A DNA stretch of 64,000 nucleotides from Limanda limanda (Eukaryota > Chordata > Actinopteri > Pleuronectiformes > Pleuronectidae), in assembly GCF_963576545.1 (NCBI RefSeq), contig NC_083638.1, forward strand, positions 28,316,900 to 28,380,899. Direction: 5' to 3'. Positions 12,561 to 24,913 of the stretch are shown here, in pieces (position 1 is the stretch's first letter; the number at the start of each line of letters is the position of its first letter). The translations under genes were made by a program, and so were the position numbers. The notes below the pieces were generated by a model, which saw only the letters and a list, made by a program, of their open reading frames with translations, was not told where the DNA came from and searched no databases.

Positions 12561-15500
12561 ATACTAGCTACTACAAGTAATGCACTAGAATTCGTATGAA
12601 TTCCACGTAATCGTGAGTCAGGAGGCTGGGGACACGTGACCTATGCGCTTCTCTCTCATCGTTAAAACAAAAAACAGGGCGGACATTCATCTAACCCTAA
12701 CCCTAATATGAAAAATACATATGAAGTCTGCGCCACGGTGATTCAGCAGAGTGACAGCTACAGGATTAAGATGTTCCTGAACCTGCTGGTCCGGGAACGT
12801 AGGACCCTGTAGCGCCTTTTCAGCTCATTTAATGGACTGACATCTTTAATCTCTGACATGTAGCTGCACAAAGTGAACCACTTAAAAGACAGAGAGGAGG
12901 TGGCTTATCATGCTCTGTGTTTGTGTTTGTTTGTGTGTGTGTCTGGGCGTGATGCCGGAGATGTTGATAGATCTGTGTCACCTTGGCTCTAATGATTACT
13001 GATACTAAATTATTGGGTCACAGCCGCACCAGCCGACTGTTTCAGGGGACCCACAATAGACTGCTATCCTGCCGTCCCTCAGAGGACAATCTACTCTCTA
13101 GATTACACACACTAATACAATGTCATTTAGCTGCTGTGATGACTGCGATTGTGTTATCAATCAATTAGGAGTAATTTAAACATACTGCAACAAAATGAAG
13201 GGGGTCAAAGGTCAAGGCCATACTAACCCTGTGTTATTCTCATGACAGCAGGATGATTATGAGCTCACTAAAGAGGCCAGCACGCTTCATCACAACTGCC
13301 TGGCTGATGGTTGAATAGCTTGGGACCCCACTCCCCTAAAACTCTCTGCTGTTAAAGCTGGGGTGGCGGGTTTATTTCTGTATCTTTATAATCCTCTCAT
13401 CCCAGCAAGGATAGCTGAGGTGAGAAGTGATACACCATCTTTTTATTTGTAACTTTTTCTGTTCATAGTACAACACCAGGAAGGCAAAAACATGATGAAC
13501 TATAAACAAAGTTTGGTGTATTTGTTACACCTCTTCTGTATCAGGAAGCCTGGTATCATGGCTAATATCCACCACTCAGTTGTAATCAACAATACATTTC
13601 CAAATCACCTTCAGCACGTGCTGCAAAATGTAAAAGTCTTCTCAGCTAGTGTTTTTTCGCAAGAGTTTAAAATCCTGTAAAGTGCACCAGGCTTTTAACG
13701 CTGAGACAAGGAGCAAAACAGAATGAATTGCAACATGTACCTGCAGAGGGCACTATTGCTCAGCAAAAAATACATAATGTTGAGGGTGTAATATTTACCA
13801 TCTAGTTTAGCTTGTTAACATTCAGGAGAAAATACAGTAAAATACAATACAGTTAATGACGATGATTTTTAAGTATTAAAATAAAAATTTCATTTGGACT
13901 TGATGATGGGGTTGGATGAAGAGTTAAGGTGTCAAGTCAGTACAATCCTGAATAGGGACTGATCCAAAAGTTGCTGAGACTCGCAGTCAAGAAGGATTCA
14001 TCTTCTGGGTACTTTGAAAGGTAACTTCATAGTATTTCATGGCTATTATAGATGAGACTAAAATGCAACCTAGAAGACACAAAGGATTTTTCAGAAAGGT
14101 CAGCGATCACAATCTACCAATTATCTTTCTTTTGACTGATGTTTACATGATGTATGGATGACGACCACTTGTGGATGGGCCATATAAATTCCCCTGTGGT
14201 TGGCCACCTGTAGACTCAACACATTATTATGGTGTTAAATCTACTGTCTGGCAGGCACTAACATCTCAAACACAGCTAACACCAAGGGAGGATGTCATGC
14301 TGTATTATAGCAGGAGGTGTGATAGAGAAACAGACTTTTTCCCCCTGTGGCAGCTGTGCTTGCTTCCATAAGAGGATATATTTTTTGTATTTGTACACAA
14401 GATAATTTTTTATCTTGTGCACACAAGTTAATTGTCCTTAGTGGCAGGAAAAAGAGAGAAAACCAGAGTGGAAAGTTAGGAATAGATGAGATGTGCTTTC
14501 ACACATTTGCAGTTAATATAAATATCACTATTATTACTCAGTGTTACATCTTATCCAGCTGACAGAACGTGCTTCAGTCTCAAGGAGTAACCATCAGCCT
14601 ATTCTCTCTCCATCCTCCTTATGCTGTACACGTGTATCTATTTCTAGCTTTTTTTCCCAGTCACATTATGAAATACCATACGGTAAATTACATTTTGCAG
14701 AGGACCTTCAAACTTACATGGAATATTTACCATCTTGTCCTGTATTCTAAATGAAAAAAAGCTTAATTTCTGGATGGTGGGTGATCTTGGAGACGTGTGT
14801 TTATATACAGCGTATGACTCAGACTTAAACACCTAATAACATAGTATAATCATTATTCTCCATGACTACTACCTGACTTTCATTTTCAAAATTGATAGAA
14901 TTCCCCTTTAAGAGATCCTTATTGTTAGACAGAAAATGTCCTTAGTTTAAAATAACATGAAATCTCAAGAAGATACAAATGTCAACAAAAGAAATACAAA
15001 TAAAACTTAAAACCTATTTAAAACCCCTTACCTATTCTTCAGAGAAAAATATTCTTTTAGATATGTCTTAGTGAAGAGAAGATTTATTCAACAAGACACG
15101 CAAGATCTCCTTTCACCAGCGTCCAAGTTTATTAGAATACATCTATGAGGCAAAGCTTGTTTATCTTCTCCACTGGCTCCCTCCCACCTCCCTCTGACAG
15201 TCAGTCAGGGTTGCAGGCAGCACTTACACTTTAGGGGCGAGATGCAGATTGATACGGGGTTCAGACAACATAAGTGGGTGTAACTGGAAGGATCTGATAC
15301 AAATGCCAAACACGCCCCTCAGGGTTGTGGCAGTCACGCTCCATTTACGCTACAGTCTCTGCCAAAGAACAGGAGCTTTTTCGCTTCGTGGGGAGTAATT
15401 ACACGTCCATATTTGTTAATCACATAACTGTAGAATAAAAGGGGATGTTCTGGTTGCAAGCTGCACTTATATAGCAATCATAAATGCAGCTTCTACAGCT

Positions 15501-16089
15501 GATAGTAAAGTGTCAGATGCGTAACGTTTCCATAATGACTTTATTCTGGTATCTTCAAAAATACCTCTTTTAAATGAAAAGGGTAAACAGCACACACATA
15601 CACAGTTACAAGGTTAGGCAGGTTCATCACAGTGATGATATTCAGAAAGGCACGCTTTAAAAATAGAGAACCTTTCATCATTTCTACATAAGGTTGACAG
15701 TATTATTTTCAGTTGCCCACACATTCAAGAAACCAGCATATCTGTCCCGCCACTTCAGATGAGCAGTAGTCATTGTCATGCAGAGCCCTATTGTGCAGAA
15801 ATGGGTCTCTCAGAAACTCTATTTTGTAGCCTCTAACATTCATAGAAACCATCACACTGGTTAATGCAGTGCCTATTGTCATGCAGCAGACTGTGCATGC
15901 ACGGAGGTAAGAGCACACAGAGTTCCTCTAAGAGAATCTCAACACAGTACAACACACACCTAACGCTGACATGTCTGTATTTTCATATTTAATATATATT
16001 GTTGAACTCAAAATGTGATATTCTCTGCTGTGGTTCTGAAATTATCTAATGCCAAAGACCTGCTGATACTGTGACTGAGGTTTACAAGG

Positions 16090-16388
16090 TTAAAGGGTTC
16101 AGTGTGTAGAATTTAGTGACATCTAGAGGTGAAGTTGCATGTTGCAGCTGAATACTCCTCACCTCACCCTCCTGTTGCAAACATGAAGGAAAACCTGTGG
16201 GAGTCTTCAGTTGTCAACACACTCAAAACAAATTGTGTGTTAACATAGGGTATTTGAATATAATAGGGCCCATACAAGGGTAAAGAAAACATCAAGTAGT
16301 ACAAATTAGATGAAACACAATAGTGAACATATCACTAGAATTACTGCCAATAGATCCCATCACCTAAATCTTACACACGGACTCTTAA
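16090..16388. mobile_element. MITE-like element with terminal inverted repeats
   Basis: It starts TTAAAGGGTTCAGTGTGTAG and its other end, read on the opposite strand, starts TTAAGAGTCCGTGTGTAAGA. The interior (ATTTAGTGACATCTAGAGGT, then TGAAGTTGCATGTTGCAGCT) is a family I recognise as widespread in fish genomes. At 299 bp with no coding capacity it is non-autonomous. A partial relative lies at 25,624-25,672. Confidence 0.65.
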
Positions 16389-16874
16389 AGCTGCACTTTG
16401 ATCAGGATACATATGTTTATTTTTAAGGATTCATAATTAATGTAACAATATGACAAAATTCACCACTTTCTGTTTCATATACGTTTCAAGAGGTTTAAGG
16501 CCCCTGGAGCCAATTTCAGAACCGCATCTCTGATGAAACAGTATGACCTGATACTGATTGAATAGCATATTGCATATTAAATTGCTATGTTATTGCTGGT
16601 GAATGGTTACATCTGAGCCTTGTTCATGTAGCACAGTTCATAGTACACCTGATAGCCAGAGCACAACATTTTAAACTGATGTCTAAGCAACACAAAACAT
16701 TTTAAGAAACAGCTCCACATTCTGTGAAAGATGCTGCTTCACTTTCTAAAAAATATTAGAAGAGAAGATTGATACCAGTCACATAAATGTACTGTTACAG
16801 CTTAAGTCAATTCAGCCTCAATTCCCTTTATACATTTGGACAAAATGTAATATTCTTCCTTCCCTTAATTGTTA

Positions 16875-17988
16875 TTTATTTTTGATTTATTTTATAAGAA
16901 AATATTTAGCATTGGAGAAAGAGTAAGCTAACAGTAGTTAGCTAACTAGCACTCTGAAAAAGCTAGCCACCTATATGTATTTAAACCTCAATTTGATAAC
17001 CCATCCCAGTTGGGAGACTGAACTCCGGGACACGTCTGGAAAATTGGGTCAGGATGTTTGAAAAACGTTTGCATTTTAAACATGAGGAACACAGCAGGAG
17101 TTTGTTTGGGTCAGATGTTTTGACAACAACAGGAAAATGTGCGGAACATTCAGGCAGTACATTTGTCTGTATAGAGCTTGATGGAGGCAGGATATTATGT
17201 ATAAATTCTGCTGCGGAAATTCGTATTTTTCAACAGCACATTGGCTCAAAGGCCCTTCAATATCGTTGTCTTTCCAAATTACCATCTTCTCTGCCTCTTC
17301 TACATGTATGGATTATTTTTTGAATCATGTAATATTTGCATTCTGTTATATAAACTTGAAACTGAAAAAGGGAAAGTTTCCCTTGCTTGTGAATTTCCTG
17401 TTGTATTCTGACATGGACTCACTCTGACATTTACCAAACAGGATTGGCAGGTAAATCTCAGGAAAACGTACAGAGCAGGAGTTCAGTGTCTGAAAGCAGC
17501 TTCAGTAAAGTTCATACATAACTAGTGGATGTACAGTATATTAGCCAATGGGGCAAAGTGCTGAAATCATTAGCGCAAAAGTTGCCAATCTGTGACCTAG
17601 GGTAAGAGGTGGCATTTAATCAGTATAAATCTTAATTTGATATGCAATGCGGTCAAAATGCGAAACTCTGACAGAACAAATATGTATAGAAATAAAAGAA
17701 ATAAGACTCTGTTGACACTATAACTGACAAAAAAAATGTTTAAGCATAACCTCTAGATGTAATATATAATAATACCTGCCACAATCTACGGACACGCTCA
17801 TCTACCACAGTTGAAACCTCTGCTTAGCGCTTCAGTTGCTTTTGAAGCAGAACATGTGAAGCTTAGGAGGAGTGGGTAGGAGAGGGGTTCTCTTGTGAAT
17901 ATGTGGGATGGATCCTCAGTTGTCCTTACTGGACCATTTGATGACTACACTGAATAGGGGCGGGACAAGCGGCTCTAACGTTGTTAAT
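16875..17988 (-). promoter_or_regulatory. phkb: probable phkb 3' UTR with candidate poly(A) signals
   Basis: On the minus strand the first good AATAAA hexamers after the stop codon are at 16,886-16,891 and 16,875-16,880, implying a 3' UTR of about 1.1 kb. An ATTAAA variant at 17,615-17,620 could give a shorter one of about 370 bases. The true cleavage site cannot be set from sequence alone. Confidence 0.35.
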
Positions 17989-18126
17989 CTAACTAACAGA
18001 GCAGGGGTCATCCTTGCAGGGCTTGACATCCCCCTGCAGTAACTGGATCATAACTGCCTTGGTCAGATAGCTGGAGGTGCTTCTCTTTCCCACAGGAGCT
18101 GTGTTGTAGAAGGCCTCCATACCATC
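17989..18126 (-). CDS. phkb: phkb terminal coding exon w17, ending in a CaaX-like box
   Basis: 138 bp: 45 codons and TAG at 17,989-17,991. It encodes [20 protein letters not shown], then [20 protein letters not shown] and PCSVS. The last four residues, CSVS, fit a loose CaaX prenylation box with Ser at X. Mammalian alpha and beta subunits have been reported farnesylated at C-terminal cysteines. The acceptor is TCCCAG. Confidence 0.97.
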   Translation of the reverse strand, partial: DGMEAFYNTAPVGKRSTSSYLTKAVMIQLLQGDVKPCKDDPCSVS

Positions 18127-21100
18127 CTGGGACAAAGGCAACAGAGGCAAAGATGGAGAGAGATCACATTCCTGCAAGAATTGTAAAAAGTTCTCATTAT
18201 GAAAAAAAAAGGTTCAAAATGAAATGCTGTTTTGGTATTAGATGCTATAAGAACCGAAAATAACTGCCTCTGGGTTGTGCACTTGCATCAACTATTCAAG
18301 TTGCAGCTTAAATCTTCGTCTGCCCACACTCATTCACTGTATATCCTGAGGACATTAGGGATCTATAAAAACTGATTGTCTCGACTATGTTGAACTCTAC
18401 AGTTCTTGTTTCGCTATGACTACTGTATAATTATGTGAGTTTACAGAGTGAAACAAAAAAAGGTCAAATTCCTTAGGTTTTCACATACTTTGTCAAATAT
18501 GGATGTTGCTGCTGCAAAGAAGCCATGAATTATAAAACATGCTTCACACACGCCTGCAGCCTGGCAGCACTTAGGAGCTTTACAAACACAGAATTAATTT
18601 GGGTCCCCACTACTTCAGTATCTGACCATATGTAATGTTATGTGGTCATAAATGGCCAAAAAAGTGTGATCATGATGTCACATTGAAGTTTACCTTTTGC
18701 CCAATCAGATATTTGTGTGAATGTTTTGCAATTAGCATTTGAGTTATTGAGTTATGGCCAAAACATGTTTTGTGAGGCTCCAGTGACAAAAATTAATCAG
18801 TTCATCTTTGAGTCCAAATGAACAACTGTGCAGAAATCCGACTTAATTCCCTCAAGTTGTTCCTGAGCTTTTTATTTAATTAATTCACTGCTGGACAAAC
18901 ATAATACCTAGCGACATGAAAACATCAGGGAAGGATTAAATCTCACAAATCTAATAAGGCTCTAGTGACTTGGAAAATGTCTGTCCTGGCCATTTAAACA
19001 CCATTTAATTATACTAACTCCTCAGCTGAATTATCAGTGTGAGGCTGGAACAGAAGCTCAGTTCAGTTTGGAAGCATATTGACTTTAAAAAGGTGCTGAG
19101 ATCATTTTGTGACTAAAGGAGAAAATATTAAAATCAGCCAGGAGGAAGACCTCTACCTGTTTCTCTTTGCCCTCTAAGCTGCTGTGATCCCTCTTGAAAT
19201 CACTGAAGGCTTCCTTCACCAAAATGTCCAGATCCACCTGGTCGCTAAACTCCAGCTCCGGGTTTCTTTCCAGCAAGATGGACACCACCATCAGCAACTA
19301 CTCAACCAGCAGAAACGGGACAAAACAGTGAGAAATTAAAAAAACAGCAATTGAGTCGAGTGCATACTTTTTCTTAAGGTCTACACCAGGCTTTGTGATC
19401 ACAAGGAAACTTTAAATTAACTTTAAATGAAGACAGCCAGTGGAAATTTGCTCCTAATGAAGTCAGTTAATGACGCTGCTTGACGCTGCAGTGCTTTGAC
19501 AGAAAGAAGCGAGCAAAGTCAGTGTTTTGTTGATTAAAAATCCATACACGTCTAATTCAATTTAAGTTATTATTTGTTTATTTAAAATCTATTCTCTGCA
19601 CTTGTGATGGTCTGTTTACCTCCACTATGATTTGTCTGTACTCAGGCAGGACAATCTTCTTCAGCGTGTCCTCCACCAGCAGGGAGAAGTTCATCTCGTA
19701 CATGGTCATGTCAGACAGTGTGGGCTGCTGCAGAGACAGAGCGGGAAAACAGAAAGTGGTTCATATGAGAGTGAAGTGTAAGGTCAGCTGCTGTGATTGA
19801 TGATCACTGTGTACGTCCTCTGTCACTTAGTGGACAGTATAAATGTATCAAAGTGGTGAAGAGACCAAACTGCATCCTCAAACAGGTGAAGCTATTCTAA
19901 CTTCTTCAGTAAAATTGAAAGATATGTCAGTGTGTTTGAAAAAAATATATCCAATTCCAATACCAACCAGTCACCATTTGATTATATCTTGTTGCTTATT
20001 ATGTACATGAGTTCAATGAACTTCATTGGCCTCCCAAGTCACCAGATCCAAGACATTTGAATGTGGAGCTGGTAAATCTGCAGACAGTATGTGATGGAGT
20101 CATTTCAACATAGAGCTGAATCTCAGAGAAAAGTTTCCAACATGTTGTTGAATCCATTCCAGAGAACTGAGGCTGTTTAGAGAGCAACAGAAGCTCTAAC
20201 CAGTATAAGGGCACACATCGATTCCTACCGGTCACATTCAATCACTGGGAGTAGGGGGGTAAATAAAACATCTTTCTTGTGAACTTTGAACGGCGATATT
20301 CGCCTTGCATATGTGTGACCGTGCCCTTGGTATTGCATTCTACATAAAGTTCTCAGTAAGGGTAGTCTCAGTTGGATTTTTGGGAAATAAAATAAAATAT
20401 TGTCCTTAAAGGATTCTGCTCACATCCTTTCTTACCCAAATGGATTTTAGAACACAGGTATCAGTTTACCTCTGCACACTGTTATAATAACAATATCACC
20501 AAATAAACCTACAGGGCAAAAAATGATTATGGCAGAAAAACTCAGATATTAACTAATAACATTGACAAAGGATTCATAAACGTGGGAGTAATTTCAAACC
20601 GAGCCAACAAAATGGAATAAATTTTGGTCTTGACACCTGAGATGTTCCTACTGTAATATGTGAATAGAAAAGATAGAACATCAGCAATGATGTCACTAAG
20701 TCCAATTATAAATAATTATTAATTATATATATTATATTAATTTAATATAAAACATTTCCCCATCTCATTAACACCCAAAAATGATTTTCATTTTAATGGA
20801 GACATTTATAAATACTTTAACGGATTTTGCATTCGGCAGAAAAATCTATGAATATCAGCACAGGTACTGGTGTTTATACAGGTTTATATAACTGCTAGCT
20901 GTTTGTGTCAGCAGCACACACTGATCCGTGTCACAGGCAGGTACCTGCGGGAGGTGAGTCCCAGCCACACGAATACCGTTGGGGGTCCTCTCCAGGATCT
21001 GCCACACACGGTCATAAAAGCCCAAAGGGGTCCTGTTCAGAGAGCCATCGATCTGACGCCTGTTCAGCCATGACCTGTGGGAAACACGGGGGCAAAACTG

Positions 21101-24100
21101 TTGAACAGGTCCTTAGAGACAGGGGAAATATAATGTTGATAGCCAGTGTGCTGAAGGAAATTGTGTATTGAGTCGATGTGTATTAGATCAGATGAGATAA
21201 GATAAGAGTTTAATAATTCCCATGGGGAAATTGGGTTGTGGCATTAGCAGATAATAAGATACGGATGTAGACAAGACAGCACAGGAGATAAAATAATTGA
21301 AACTAAAAAGATTATGCAAGTAAAGAATTAAGATATCGATGTGGAGTCTTCAAAGGTAGGTTTGTGAGATGAAAAGGATGAGAGAGCATAGATAATAAAT
21401 AAATATGTAGAGTGAAGGTGCGTTAGAAGAGCACCTGCCGGTGTTCTGCGGCTGCAGGACGTCCAGCAGGAGCTGCTTGATGTCGCTGGGGGAGAGTTGG
21501 TAGATGTCCTGGGGGGGCATGTCTCCTGCCCGGATCTTCAGCTCATGTTTCATGGCCTGGACGATCCAGCTGGAGATACAGGATGAGGATTACTTGCTTC
21601 ATATCCACACACTCGCTCTAACCTCTATTTCCCTGTGACAACATGGTGGCTACCTCTAATCAGTAGGGTGAGTATTTTACAGTTCAACTTTCATCATATC
21701 GTACACTGCAATTTGGGTTTCAATATCTTTCCCAAGGACACTTTAAAATGTACACTGAAAGAGCCAGGGATCGAGCCACCGCCCATCTGTTCAGTGGACG
21801 ACTCACTTTCCAGAGCTACAGTCACCACTTAAGCAATGATTAATGTGTTCAGAATGCCTTAATGGGCCCCTTGATGTTGGGGTCAGCTGTGGCTGTGTAG
21901 AGGGGTCGTCCACTAACAAGAGGATGGCAGTTTGATCCCGGTCTCCTCCATTCCGTGTGCAGTAGTGTCCTTGGGCAAGACACTGAACCTAGAATGGCCC
22001 CTGATGGCTGTACCCGCAGTGTGAGTGATGTGTGATAGAGAAAGTGCTGCTCATAGATGCACTGTGTGACTGGTCGAATGGAAAATCTGTGATATAAAAC
22101 CCTTTGAGTGCCCATCAAGACTAGAAAAGTGATATATCGATGCAGATCACAGCATCGAGGTTATGTACCCTATAAAAAACGTTGGTAGAATACTGTAATG
22201 TTAGAAACATCCTAAAATGAGAGTTAGAGTACCGGTATGTACCTCAAGATTATATTTGGTAAAAGGTGTAAACAGCAGAGTATAGCCTGTATTGGAATTT
22301 TGTTTTTTCCTGTTAAAATGCTACACTGCTCTTAACCACACAACACTTTGTATTTTTCTTGCCTGACTGGAACTCTGAAGAATCTCAGTGTGCAGCTGCA
22401 CTGTGCTTTATTTAGTGAGAACCAACACAAAATGCAGGGTCTCATTGGTATGGTCACAATATATTTGACAGCTCGACATATTGACTGCTTGTTGAGTGGT
22501 CTGAGCTCCAGGGACAGAGAATCGCAGCAAAGAGCTCATCCTCTACGAGTCCACCTCGCATCAGTAAAGGTGCTCGAGTTGTGAGGCAGAACCGGACTTT
22601 CTCCTTACCCGATCCTGATCTTGAGCATGCCGCTGAACAGCTCTGAGTTGTTGGAGATAATCCATCCGATATGGATGACCAGCTCCTGCTGAAGAACAGC
22701 CTCCCGCTCGCCACCGTGAGGAGAGCACCTGCTGTAGATGATGCCCTGGATCACCCCTGGCGACAGCGGGTTGGAGATCACCTCTTCCTCATGGCCGAAT
22801 AGCCCGAGAGTCACCTGGTAATCACAGATATTCGCGCACACATGCACACACACATACGCACACGGGGAAAAAAGAGCATACACATAACCACACACTGTTA
22901 GGAAGCTGTGAGCAGCAGTGTAAAATGTGAACATGCGTAAACTTGCATGTGCACACAGTTCTACCTCTGAGGTGCAATTCTCACAAGTATCTTTGATCCA
23001 TCAAGCTTAAATTGGCCTCCTCTCCCGCAGTCACATTAAAGTGAGCAGGAGAAAAAAATGACCGATTCCAAGATTACTCTTTTGTATTTTGCTCCTTCTG
23101 AAAGGCATTTCATGAAAATTGCACCTCAGCAATATAGGGGACACACTTCTATCCTCGTCTTCAGCTGATGAAATCCAGCACTTTGAAGACTTAGGTGTTA
23201 TCATTCATTTTTACATCTTACTGATTCTGGCAGAGGAAAAAAGGCAGGAAGCCTGTATCTAAAAAATAATGTTTGGAAATGACTAGCTTTGAATTGGAGG
23301 GGGATACATAGCTGGATTTCAATACTGAAGGGAGATTTAATCAAAACTGAAGTCAGGATTGACTTCAGTGGGGCGGTGCCTCTTATTCCTTCCCACCGAG
23401 CTGTTATTGTTAGCAGAGGAACACAGCCGTCTCAAATTTTAAATCAGCATTTCCAATCATGTTGAAAGGAGCGTTCCCTCCGGTAGGCAATCTATATGCA
23501 GATTCACACCTTGAGCTACTCCGGGATAATGAAACGCCTAAAACTGTTCAGAAGGGTAAAAATGGGCCGAGATAAGTGACACTCTTGAGAGGAGTCTAAT
23601 CTCTGAATAACACTTGACGGGAAACGATGCCCAAACTCATCCAGTGTTAAGTTGGATAAGGGAGTGGCATCAGACAAAGTCCTGCGTCACAATATATCAA
23701 TCGTCTTGTGGAGTGTGTCTAGACACATGGACACGGTGCATATTAGGATTCTACGGTGGTCATACTGGCAGCCTCTCTACGACTGAAAAGCTTAGTTACA
23801 CACACACACACAAACAAACACACATTGGATGTGAGCCGTGATGAGGAACATGAAAATGCAGCTAGCTGAGTGATTCCTATAGGATCACAGCATGAGGAGC
23901 TGAGAATTCCCGTTTTCTAAATCAGTGAACATTACAATCGTTGTCCTACCATGCTGTTTCCCCCAAATTGTCTCATATAAATATTTCCAAAAAAGGAACA
24001 GTGAACTACTAGGCCTTGCTGTCTGCGTGTCCACTTACCTGCTTGCCATGCACTAAAACACTAGTTATACTGGGAGCAAGGCTGTCCACTAGCTTAGTTA

Positions 24101-24870
24101 AGAGACTGGCAGCAAGACGGACAACAGACCTAGTGGGTGAAAAGACACAAGAACATTTTTCACGTCATGACAGATGAACAACTAACAGCTACGACTTAAA
24201 CATCTGTTCATTTGTAACATAAGGCCGAGGAGCCAATCCCTCAACTTTACTGGCACGTATGATACAGTGTACATGTACTGTGTGTGTCATAGTAATAGCA
24301 CTGGAATGAAATGGACTTTCAATTCTAGATCACCGGCCCTCCTCAAATGTTTGATGAATATGTTTAGTAAATATCTATAAGGTTTATTAAAATGATTAAA
24401 AGGTGAGTATTGGTTGGTGCTAATTTCTCCCCATTTGCCCATTGAAACAAAATCCAGTGAACCATCAAACATATTCTAAATTACAAACAAACAGTTTGAA
24501 TTATGTTAATTAATTAATTTAATTTAACTAAGGCCCAAATACAAGTTCTGGCTTCTCACAAAATATTTTAATGTTCACTAAATATTGGTATTCATTATTC
24601 TCAAGCGTCTGTGCAGCATCACACTTCCTCCTCTTGCCTGCAGGAATCCTATGAGGAAAAAGCAGTACACACATATCTTCACATAGGAGCCCACAGCCAG
24701 GGTTGCTAAAGACGCACACAGATATGGAGTTGAAGCAATTCTCACAGAAGCAGTGGACAAATGACATGCTTTCACGAACAGGGAAATTAATATTATCATC
24801 AGAAAAGCAACTTCCTCTTATTATATGCTGAGGGCAACTCAGATTTGTGTGTGTGTGTTTGTGTGTATGT

Positions 24871-24913
<43 letters not shown>

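Larger units (their letters stand above)
1..16089. other. intergenic DNA downstream of phkb, no gene recognised
   Basis: I see no exon series, no long conserved protein and no RNA gene on either strand. The short open frames have no recognisable product and sit in repeats or random sequence. Content is microsatellites (2,911-2,974; 7,826-7,843), a dispersed repeat copy near 3,470-3,895, a fold-back element at 6,304-6,551, an L2-like LINE tail at about 8,855-9,015 and an L2-like reverse transcriptase fragment at about 12,410-12,560. Confidence 0.7.

Noticed and set aside
12690..12712. Interstitial telomere repeat (CTAACCCTAACCCTAA)
   Set aside because: Only about two units, too short to be meaningful.
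21878..21960. A functional tRNA gene
   Set aside because: A and B box-like text is present, but no cloverleaf can be drawn and the 3' part is SINE-like.
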